Below are positions 36,415 to 44,003 of a stretch of 64,000 nucleotides of DNA, piece by piece. Below the pieces are notes generated by a model, which did not search any database, was not told where the DNA came from, and saw nothing but the letters and a program-made list of their open reading frames with translations. Both the position numbers and the translations under genes were made by a program. Location: the NCBI GenBank assembly GCA_039029355.1, contig JBCCGI010000013.1, positions 1 to 64,000 on the forward strand, in the 5' to 3' direction. Origin of the DNA: JBCCGI01 sp039029355 (GTDB lineage Bacteria; Planctomycetota; UBA1135; GCA-002686595). Position 1 is the stretch's first letter; the number at the start of each line of letters is the position of its first letter.

Positions 36415-38256
36415 ATGTCCGCCCTTCCGCCCCTGCTGCCCTTTCCCCGAACCGTCGAGCGACGAGGGGGTTCCCTTACGCTCCCGCATCCCACCTCCAT
36501 CGCGGGCGACCCCGGCGAGGCCGCGCTCGCCCGCCTCGGACGCGCGCTCGACCGGACGGACGTCCCGTGGCGGCGCAGCGGGGATGCGGCGCGCGCCACG
36601 ATCGCCTTCGAGCCGGCCGAAGATGCCGGCGAACCCGAGGCGTACCGGCTGTCGATCTCGACCGAGCGCGCGGTCGTGCGCGGCGCGCCGCGCGGGCTGG
36701 CGCACGGCGCCTCGACGCTCGCCCAGCTCGTCCGCTGCGCCTCGGGGGGCGGGCTCCCGTGCCTCGTGATCGACGACGCCCCGAGCTTCGCGCACCGCGG
36801 CGCGATGCTCGACGTCAGCCGCGACCGCGTGCCGACGATGGAGACGCTCTTCGAGCTGGTCGAGCTCTTCGCCGGGTGGAAGCTGAACCACCTGCAGCTC
36901 TACACCGAGCACACCTTCGCCTTCGCGGGGCACGAGACCGTGTGGCGCGACGCGAGTCCGCTCACGCCCGCGGAGATCCGCGAGCTCGACGCCTTCTGCC
37001 GGGCGCGCGGCATCGAGCTCGTGCCCAACCAACAGTGCTTCGGGCACATGCACCGCTGGTTGCGCCACGAGCGCTACCGCCCGCTGGCCGAGGTGCCCGC
37101 CGGGGTCAAGCACCCCTTTGCGGTCGAGGCGGAGCCCTTCAGCCTGTGCCCCGGGGACCCCGGCTCGCTCGCGCTGATCGAGGACCTGCTCGACCAACTC
37201 CTGCCCTGTTTCGAGAGCGCGGAGGTGAACGTCGGGCTCGACGAGACCTTCGATCTCGGCGAGGGCCGCTCGAAGGAGCTGTGCGCCGAGCGCGGCGTCG
37301 GGCGCGTCTACCTCGACTTCCTGCTCGCCGTCCACGAGCGCGTCGCCGCGCGCGGCAAGCGGATGCAGTTCTGGGCGGACGTGCTGCTCCACCGCCCCGA
37401 GCACGTCACCGAGCTACCGCGCGACTGCGTGCCCATGCTGTGGGGCTACGAGGCCGACCATCCGTTCGAGCGCGAGGCCGACGTCGTCGCCGCGAGCGGG
37501 CTCGACTTCTTCGTCTGCCCGGGAACCAGCAGCTGGCAGTCCATCGCCGGCCGCACCGACAACATGCTCGCCAACGTCGCCTCCGCCGCGCGGCACGGCG
37601 CGCGGACCGGCGCGTCCGGGCTCCTGGTCACCGACTGGGGCGACCGCGGGCATCTGCAGCCGCTGCCGGTCAGCTACGCGGGCTGGGCGCGCGCCGCCGA
37701 CCTGTCGTGGAACGCGGCGCGCGCGGACGAGGGCGACGACGACCTGGCGGCACGCCTCGACGTCCATGCGTTGGACGGCGAGGGCGCCGCGCGCGTCGCG
37801 CTCGAGCTCGGACGCGTCGAGCGGGCGATCGGCAGCGGCGCCGGGAACGGCAACGCGCCCTTCTTCCTGCTCGCGATGATCGACGAGCGCGTGCCGTGTG
37901 AGCGCACCCCGGACCTGACGCGCGAGGGAGTCGAGCGCGGACTGGAGCACCTGGCGCGCGCGACGGCCGGCCTCGCGGACGCCGAGCTCCGCCGCCCCGA
38001 CGCCGAGCTCGTCCGCCGCGAGCTGGCCTTCTGCTCCGACCTCCTGGAGGTCGGCCTGCGCCTGGGAGCAGCGCGCCTCGCCGCGCCCCCGGAGGCCCCG
38101 GCCTCCGCGCTACCGACCGCGGTCCGCGCGGAGCTCTCCGAGCGCCTGCGCCCGCTCGTGGATGAGCACCGCGAGCTGTGGCTCGCGCGCTGCCGGCCGG
38201 GCGGGCTGGCGGATTCGGCCGGGTGGCTGGAGCGCGTGCTGCGCGTCCTCGCCTAG
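36415..38256 (+). CDS. GH20-like beta-N-acetylhexosaminidase
   Basis: This is a 613-aa protein from the ATG at 36415. An N-terminal GH20b-like alpha/beta domain covers about residues 20-115, with YRLSISTERAVVRGAPRGLAHGASTLAQLV. The catalytic TIM barrel opens with FAHRGAMLDVSRDRVPTMETLFELVELFAGWKLNHLQLYTEHTFAF. The catalytic Asp-Glu pair is in VNVGLDETFDLGEG; family enzymes usually have H-x-G-G-D-E here. There is no obvious signal peptide, so it may act inside the cell. It probably releases N-acetylhexosamine from oligosaccharides, feeding NagB. It converges on the kinase gene, with 4 nt between the stops. Confidence 0.85.
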   Translation: MSALPPLLPFPRTVERRGGSLTLPHPTSIAGDPGEAALARLGRALDRTDVPWRRSGDAARATIAFEPAEDAGEPEAYRLSISTERAVVRGAPRGLAHGASTLAQLVRCASGGGLPCLVIDDAPSFAHRGAMLDVSRDRVPTMETLFELVELFAGWKLNHLQLYTEHTFAFAGHETVWRDASPLTPAEIRELDAFCRARGIELVPNQQCFGHMHRWLRHERYRPLAEVPAGVKHPFAVEAEPFSLCPGDPGSLALIEDLLDQLLPCFESAEVNVGLDETFDLGEGRSKELCAERGVGRVYLDFLLAVHERVAARGKRMQFWADVLLHRPEHVTELPRDCVPMLWGYEADHPFEREADVVAASGLDFFVCPGTSSWQSIAGRTDNMLANVASAARHGARTGASGLLVTDWGDRGHLQPLPVSYAGWARAADLSWNAARADEGDDDLAARLDVHALDGEGAARVALELGRVERAIGSGAGNGNAPFFLLAMIDERVPCERTPDLTREGVERGLEHLARATAGLADAELRRPDAELVRRELAFCSDLLEVGLRLGAARLAAPPEAPASALPTAVRAELSERLRPLVDEHRELWLARCRPGGLADSAGWLERVLRVLA

Positions 38257-38260
38257 GCGG

Positions 38261-41044
38261 CTAGTGCCCCACGCGCTCGCGCGCGCGCGCCAAGAGGCCG
38301 GCGTACTCGGCGCTGTCGGGCACGAGCGCGAGGGCGCGCTCGAAGCAGCTCGCCGCCGCCGCGGGGTCGCGCAACGCCGCGTTGTGCGCGTCGAGCAACA
38401 GCAGCCCCTCGCCGCCCCACCCGGTGGGCAGCTCCGGATCGTCCTCGCGCGCCCGCCGGAACTCGGCGAGGGCTTCGCGTTCGCGACCGAGCCGGGCCAG
38501 GCTGTCGGCGTAGTCCGCGCGGATGGCGGGGTGCGGGTCCAGCTCCAGCGTCCGCTCGTAGGCGCCGGCCGCGCGCGTGTAGTCCTCGGCCTGGTGCGCC
38601 AGCAGCGCCTCGACGAACCAGCTGCCGCTCCAGTCGGGCGCGCCCTCCTGCACGATCGGCGCGAACACGAGGCCCGAGGCCGGCTGTCCGAGGTCGAGCC
38701 AGGTCATCGCGAGCCAGTAAGCCACGCCCGGGTCGCCGGGCTTGGCCGCGAGAGCGGTCTGCAGCGTGAGCAACGCATCGCTCCAGCGCTGCTGCACGCG
38801 CAGGAGCTGCCCGTGGAGCAGCAGAACGTCCGCGCGGTCGGGCGCGAGCGCGACCGCGCGCGCCAGCGCCGACTCGGCCTCGGCGTTGCGACCGGCCTGA
38901 TAGAGCAGCCAGCCGCGCCGGAAGGCCCACTCGTAGCGGCCGCCATCGGTCTCGCCGAGCTCTTCGTACACCGCGATCGCGTCGTCGCGGCGCTCGGGGT
39001 CGGAACGCAGCGCCGCGCCAAGCAGCTCGAGCGCGGCGAGCCGCAAGGACGGCTCGTCGCCCGCGAGCAACCCGCGCGCCTCGGCCTCGGCGTGCGTCCG
39101 GTCGTCGGCCAGGTTCGCGACCCAGCCCGACGCGAGGGCGAGCTCGCGCGACTCCGGCAGCCGCGCGCGCGCGCCGTCGACCGCGGAGCGCGCTTCGTCG
39201 AAGCTCCCGTGCCAGGCCAGCGCGTAGGCCCGCACCGCCAGGGCATGGGGTTCGTCCGGATCCAGGTCGACGGCGCGTTGCGCGAGCGCGAGCGACTCGG
39301 CGAAGTCCGTGCGGACCTGCCCCAGGCAGTGCGCGAGGTCGGCGAGCAGCACGGCGTCGTCTCCCTGGGAGGCGAGGACGCGCCGCAGCAGCTCCTCCTC
39401 CTCGTCGAAGCGCTTGAGCTCCATCAGGCAGACCGCCAGGTCGTGCACGACGTCGAGGTCGTCGGGCTGCACCTCCCGCGCCACGCGCAGGTCGAGCAGC
39501 GCCTCGTCCCGGCGCGATAGCCGTCGCAGCGTCGAGGCGCGCCGACAGCGCAGGGGGAACGACGTCGGGTGGTCGACCAGCGCGGCGTCGAGGTGCCCGA
39601 GCGCGCGGTCGGGCTCTCGATCGGCGAACCAGCGGGCGAGGGCCGCATGGTCGCGTGCGGAGCGCGCCTCGGGCGGCGGCTTGGGGAGCGCGACGTCGAG
39701 GCCCTGGAGGCGCTCGGCGACGCGGAGCCCTACGACGTCGGCGGTCGACGACTCCTGCTCCAGCGCGCTCCGGAAGAGCCGCGCCGCCTCAGCGGGTTCG
39801 CCGGCCTCCAGCGCGAGGTCGCCGAGCAGGCCGGCGACGCGCGGCTGTGCTCCGCCGGCGAGCAGGTCGCCGAGCAGCCTCTGCGCCTCGGCTTCGCGGC
39901 CGGCGTGGAGCGCGCCCTCCGCGCGGTCGAGGACGGCGCCGTGCTCGGTGCGCTCGGCGGCGTTGCTCTCGCGCACCGCGAGTGCGCCGGCACCGCCCGC
40001 CGCCGCGACCAGGAGCCCTACCGCGAGCCACGCGGCCGCGCGACGCGGGCGCAGCACGGCGCGGCGCCAAGCCCGCGCCAACGGGCCGCGGCGAACGGCC
40101 TGAACCGGCTCCAACCGGCGCACGCGGCCGAGCTCGGCGGCGACGGCGGCTCCGTCGGGGTAGCGATCCGCGGGGCGCTTCTCGAGGCAGCAGCCCACCA
40201 CCGCGCGCAGATCGGCGGAGAGCCGCGAGTCCGCGGGCCAGCTGTGGTCGCGGAAACGGATCGCCTCCTCGGTACGCAGCGCTCCCGGTCCGGCGAAGGC
40301 GGGGCGGCCGCACAGCAGCTCGAACGCCAGGAGACCGAGGGCGAAGACGTCGGCTTGCGGGCCCACCGGCTCGCCCGAGAGCTGCTCGGGCGCGGCGTAG
40401 CGCGGCGTCCCCACAAAGCCCGACGTGCGCGTGTGCTCGGACGAGTCCTCGCGCGCGAGCCCGAAGTCGGCGAGGAACGCGCGGCCGCCTGAGTCGAGCA
40501 GCACGTTCTCGGGCTTCACGTCGCGGTGCACGATCCCCTGCGCGTGCGCGGCGCCCAGCGCGCCGGCGATACGCTCGAGCACGTCGAGGCAGAAGACCTG
40601 CCAGCCCTCGGCGCCCCGCGCCGGCAGCCCTGGGCCGTTGCCCGCGAGCGCCGCGCGCAGGTTGGCTCCGCGGATCAGCTCCATCGCGACCCAGCGAAAG
40701 CGCGCCTCCTCGCCGGCGGCGAGCACGTCGACCAGGGCGGGGTGCCGCAGCGTCGCGAGGAGCCGCCCCTCGCGCAGGGCGCGCCTGCGCTCCTGGTTCG
40801 ACGGCCCGCCGGACGGCCACGCGACGAGCTTCAGAGCGACCGCGCGCCCGAGCGACACCTGCTCGGCCTCGAAGACGACGCCGCCACCGCCGCGGCCGAG
40901 CTCCCGCTTCAGGGAGAAGTCCCCCACCTGCTGCCCGACGCGCGGGAGCGGTTCGGCGCCCTTGGGCTCGAAGTGGAGAAAGCGCAGCGCACCTCGCTCA
41001 CGCGAGTCGAGCGGCTGGGCAAAATCGGGTTCGCTCAGGCTCAA
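38261..41044 (-). CDS. Membrane Ser/Thr protein kinase with C-terminal TPR repeats
   Basis: This is a 927-aa protein starting at a TTG that overlaps the sigma-factor stop (TTGA). The kinase domain covers about residues 42-305: glycine loop ELGRGGGGVVFEAE, Lys72 in VALKLV, HRDVKPEN (173-180), DFG 193-195 and APEQ 218-221, so all catalytic residues are present. One membrane helix (~336-357) separates it from an outside domain of about 570 residues made of TPR repeats (for example PDDLDVVHDLAVCLMELKRFDEEEELLRRVLASQ). The kinase is probably a sensor whose partner sigma factor is the upstream gene. Substrates are unknown. Confidence 0.92.
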   Translation of the reverse strand: MSLSEPDFAQPLDSRERGALRFLHFEPKGAEPLPRVGQQVGDFSLKRELGRGGGGVVFEAEQVSLGRAVALKLVAWPSGGPSNQERRRALREGRLLATLRHPALVDVLAAGEEARFRWVAMELIRGANLRAALAGNGPGLPARGAEGWQVFCLDVLERIAGALGAAHAQGIVHRDVKPENVLLDSGGRAFLADFGLAREDSSEHTRTSGFVGTPRYAAPEQLSGEPVGPQADVFALGLLAFELLCGRPAFAGPGALRTEEAIRFRDHSWPADSRLSADLRAVVGCCLEKRPADRYPDGAAVAAELGRVRRLEPVQAVRRGPLARAWRRAVLRPRRAAAWLAVGLLVAAAGGAGALAVRESNAAERTEHGAVLDRAEGALHAGREAEAQRLLGDLLAGGAQPRVAGLLGDLALEAGEPAEAARLFRSALEQESSTADVVGLRVAERLQGLDVALPKPPPEARSARDHAALARWFADREPDRALGHLDAALVDHPTSFPLRCRRASTLRRLSRRDEALLDLRVAREVQPDDLDVVHDLAVCLMELKRFDEEEELLRRVLASQGDDAVLLADLAHCLGQVRTDFAESLALAQRAVDLDPDEPHALAVRAYALAWHGSFDEARSAVDGARARLPESRELALASGWVANLADDRTHAEAEARGLLAGDEPSLRLAALELLGAALRSDPERRDDAIAVYEELGETDGGRYEWAFRRGWLLYQAGRNAEAESALARAVALAPDRADVLLLHGQLLRVQQRWSDALLTLQTALAAKPGDPGVAYWLAMTWLDLGQPASGLVFAPIVQEGAPDWSGSWFVEALLAHQAEDYTRAAGAYERTLELDPHPAIRADYADSLARLGREREALAEFRRAREDDPELPTGWGGEGLLLLDAHNAALRDPAAAASCFERALALVPDSAEYAGLLARARERVGH

Positions 41045-41676
41045 GGCTCGTCCTCCAGCCGGCTGGCGCAGCGGCCGAGCGCACGCTTGACGCGCAGCGA
41101 CACCGTGCTGGGATCGACGCCCAACCGATCGCCGGCCTCTCGCAAGCTAAGCCCTTCGTAGAGCCGCAGCAGCAGAGCCTCGCACTCATCGCCGGGCAGC
41201 GTGGAGAGGACCTGACGCACCCGGCGCTCGGTATCGCGACGGCCGACGTCGGTGGAGACACCCGGCCGCGTGTCGCGCAGCGCCGCGAACAGCCCCTCGG
41301 GCGAGTCGTTCGGCGCGGCGCTCGCGTGGAGCTCGACGCCGCGCCGGTCGCTCCGGGCGCGCTCGCGCATCTTGTTTCGAGCGATGCCCGCGAGCCAGCG
41401 CTGCAGCGAGCCGGGCCCCCGGTAGTCGAACTCGCCGAGGCCGCGTGAGGCCTGCAGCCAGACCTCCTGCAAGACGTCGTCGGTGTCGCGGCAGCCGCGC
41501 AGCTCAAGCAGCACCCGCAGGCGGCTCTCGGTGCGCGCGAGGATCGTCGCCCACGAGGCGTCCGCGTCTTCGCCCAGCGCCTCGAGCGCGAGGCGCGTGA
41601 CAGAGTCGCGCTGCTCGCGCGAGGGGTCGGTCGGTTTCTCCGGCAATTCGCTCAACGGCAGGGTCGCCTCGGTCAA
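41041..41676 (-). CDS. ECF-type RNA polymerase sigma factor, kinase-associated
   Basis: This is a 211-aa protein with a TTG start at 41676. Region 2 is visible at RDTDDVLQEVWLQASRGLGEFDYRGPGSLQRWLAGIARNKMRERAR, and region 4 at LSTLPGDECEALLLRLYEGLSLREAGDRLGVDPSTVSLRVKRALGRC. A leader of ~50 residues precedes region 2. No anti-sigma factor is adjacent; the kinase gene overlaps its stop (TTGA), as in sigma factors controlled by Ser/Thr kinases. It lies 45 nt from the divergent beta-helix gene and could control it. Confidence 0.9.
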   Translation of the reverse strand: MTEATLPLSELPEKPTDPSREQRDSVTRLALEALGEDADASWATILARTESRLRVLLELRGCRDTDDVLQEVWLQASRGLGEFDYRGPGSLQRWLAGIARNKMRERARSDRRGVELHASAAPNDSPEGLFAALRDTRPGVSTDVGRRDTERRVRQVLSTLPGDECEALLLRLYEGLSLREAGDRLGVDPSTVSLRVKRALGRCASRLEDEP

Positions 41677-41721
41677 GGGAGGGCGTCCCCCCCTCTTTCA
41701 GTCTCTCAACCGAAGGACTCC

Positions 41722-43278
41722 ATGCGCATTCTACCTCTTCTCTCGCTCGCCCTGCTGTGCGGAACTGCACAGGCGCAGACGACGTTTTTCGTCGACGTGC
41801 AAAGCGGTAACGACGCGAACACGGGACTCACGCCGGCGACGGCTTTCCAGACGATCCCACAGGCGCTGAGCGTCGCGAGCACGAACCCGGCGGTGGTGGA
41901 CACGATCAACGTCGCGCCGGGCTTCTACCCGGGCGGGATCTTCGTCAACTTCAACGTGAAGCTCGAAGGGCGCCCCGAGGCCACGATCAATGGCACGACG
42001 GCGGGCTTCGGCATCTTCGTCGACTCTCAAACCGCGGAGATCAGCGCCGAGACCCAGGTGAAGAACTTCACTTTCCTCGGCGACCCTGGCTCGGACCAGG
42101 AGGTCATCGGGGTCCTTCTCTCCGGCCCTCGGGCCATGTCGCCGCGTGTGGAGAACAACCGCTTCCAGGACTGCTACTACGGCATCGTGCTGGCGCAGGG
42201 GCTCTTCCCGGGCGCGCTCGCGGAGGGCGTGAGTCGCCCGCTCCTCCGCTACAACGAGATGGTGGGCCCGGAGATCCTGGGCAAGAACCCGGAATCGACG
42301 GGCATCTTCCTCAGCTCCGATCGCGAGGCCGAGCCCGAGCTGATCGCCAACCGCATCTCCAGCTACACCTTCGGCGTGGACCAGATCGGCATGCTGGTCG
42401 AGGGAACCCCGTCGCTCCGTCCACGCCTGCGGTCGGAGTTCATCTGGCGCTGCGCAACGGGCGTCCGGGCGCGGACCGGTACGGCTACGCGGGTCACGAA
42501 CGAGTCGATCGCACTCGACGATGCTCCCTTCGACGTTCCGAGCGGCACGGCGATCGGTGTGGAGTCCACCTCGGAAACGGCACTGCTCCTGACCAACTCG
42601 ATCGTGTGGACGATGGACGACCCGGGCGGGTTCTACCTCGGTGACGATGTGGTCGGCGCCGTGACGGTCGCCTCCTCGATCCTGTTCGACGGAGGCGTGG
42701 GCTCGATTCCGGGCATCGCGTCGCCCGGATTCGTGGATCTCTCCTCCGGCGACCTGGAGCTCACGTCCACGTCGCCCGCGCTCGACATCGGCAACTCGGG
42801 CTTGGTGCTCCCCGGAGGCGCCGACGTGATCCGGCACGACGTGCGCGGCAACCCGCGCGTCCTCGATGGCCAGTTGGCCGGCGCACCGATCGTCGACATC
42901 GGCGCACATGAGTTCAACACGGCGGTGCTAGACATCTCCGCCCCGGGCCTGCTGCCCGGCTACGTTGCTTCCGGCCGGCCGATGGTCGATGTGCCGGCAG
43001 GAGTAGCGCTGCTGATCACGATGACCTGCCCGGCGGGCCTGGCGCCGGTCTTTTGGTTCGGGCCCGCGAGCGCAGCGGTGAACCTCGTGTCGGTCCCCTT
43101 CTTCGGCAACCTCCTGATCCTCCCGACCTCCACCCTCCTGCCCTTCGTGGGCCCGGCGGCGGTGCCCTTCCCGCCCGGAACGAACGAGCTGGAAATCCAC
43201 TTCCAGGGGGTCTGCGGGAACCTCGCAGGGATCGGCAGCATGACCCGGGTCATCGAAGTCGAAGGCAACCTGCCCTAG
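41722..43278 (+). CDS. Secreted right-handed beta-helix protein
   Basis: This is a 518-aa protein with a signal peptide (RILPLLSLALLCGTAQAQ). FFVDVQSGNDANTGLTPATAFQTIPQAL is the typical start of DUF1565/parallel beta-helix proteins. Repeated coils follow, with NRFQDCYYGIVLAQG, LLRYNEMVG and NSIVWTMDD, and the coil region ends in a choice-of-anchor Q-like segment (STSPALDIGNSG ... VDIGAHEF). The last ~110 residues are hydrophobic beta-rich (VPAGVALLITMTCPAGLAPVFWFGP) and look like a sorting or anchoring tail. Codon use is less GC-extreme than its neighbours. No catalytic residues of lyases were identified, so an enzyme activity is not claimed. Confidence 0.82.
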   Translation: MRILPLLSLALLCGTAQAQTTFFVDVQSGNDANTGLTPATAFQTIPQALSVASTNPAVVDTINVAPGFYPGGIFVNFNVKLEGRPEATINGTTAGFGIFVDSQTAEISAETQVKNFTFLGDPGSDQEVIGVLLSGPRAMSPRVENNRFQDCYYGIVLAQGLFPGALAEGVSRPLLRYNEMVGPEILGKNPESTGIFLSSDREAEPELIANRISSYTFGVDQIGMLVEGTPSLRPRLRSEFIWRCATGVRARTGTATRVTNESIALDDAPFDVPSGTAIGVESTSETALLLTNSIVWTMDDPGGFYLGDDVVGAVTVASSILFDGGVGSIPGIASPGFVDLSSGDLELTSTSPALDIGNSGLVLPGGADVIRHDVRGNPRVLDGQLAGAPIVDIGAHEFNTAVLDISAPGLLPGYVASGRPMVDVPAGVALLITMTCPAGLAPVFWFGPASAAVNLVSVPFFGNLLILPTSTLLPFVGPAAVPFPPGTNELEIHFQGVCGNLAGIGSMTRVIEVEGNLP

Positions 43279-43385
43279 GCAACATCCTTCGAGAGGGGGC
43301 CCTCGCGGGGGTCCCCTCGACTCCCGCGGGCGAAAAAGTACAGAATCCGGCGAAGGACGCCCCGCCCCCGGGGCACCAAGCCGCC

Positions 43386-44003
43386 ATGCAAGCCCGCTGG
43401 GACCAGGACGCCTCCGGCGCCGACGACCTCGCCCTCCGCGACCGGATCCTGTCCGGCGACGGCGGGGCGGCCGAGACGCTGGTCGAGCGCCACCTCGACG
43501 CGCTCTACGAGTTCGTCCACTACCGCGTGGGGGGCGACCGGGCGTCGGCCGAGGACGTGGTCCAGGACACGCTGCTGGTCGCGCTGCAGGGGCTGGGGGG
43601 CTTCGACGGACGCTCGACGCTGCACACCTGGCTGTGCGGCATCGCCAAGAACAAGATCCGGGCGCACCTCCGAAAGCGCCGGCCGCGGCCGATGGAGGAC
43701 GTGCTGGCCGAGGCCGACGCCGAGATCCACACCATCCTGGCGCGGGTGTCCGAGGAGCCGCTGCCCGACTGGGTGGTCGAGCGCCAGGAGACCCAGGAGC
43801 TGGTCGGCGCGACGCTCTCGTCGCTCCCGCCCGACTACCGCCAGGCGCTGGTCGACAAGTACGTCGAGGGCATGACCGTGGCCGAGATGGCGCGGAAGAA
43901 CGGCAAGGGCGAGAAGGCCACCGAGTCGATGCTGCACCGCGCGCGGCTCTCCTTCAGCCGCGTGTTCGAGCTGGTCACGCGCAAGCGCGGAGGCCTCTCG
44001 TGA
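43386..44003 (+). CDS. ECF-type RNA polymerase sigma factor
   Basis: This is a 205-aa protein from the ATG at 43386. Region 2 shows LVERHLDALYEFVHYRVGGDRASAEDVVQDTLLVALQGLGGFDGRSTLHTWLCGIAKNKIRAHLRKRR, and region 4 shows LSSLPPDYRQALVDKYVEGMTVAEMARKNGKGEKATESMLHRARLSF. The next gene overlaps its stop (GTGA) and encodes a membrane protein in the position normally taken by an anti-sigma factor. The pair is probably a signalling unit separate from the kinase-associated sigma factor upstream. Confidence 0.92.
   Translation: MQARWDQDASGADDLALRDRILSGDGGAAETLVERHLDALYEFVHYRVGGDRASAEDVVQDTLLVALQGLGGFDGRSTLHTWLCGIAKNKIRAHLRKRRPRPMEDVLAEADAEIHTILARVSEEPLPDWVVERQETQELVGATLSSLPPDYRQALVDKYVEGMTVAEMARKNGKGEKATESMLHRARLSFSRVFELVTRKRGGLS

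Noticed and set aside
43285..43330. GC-rich inverted segments after the beta-helix gene as a terminator
   Set aside because: The stem is imperfect with no U-tract next to it; chance pairing is likely in such GC-rich sequence.
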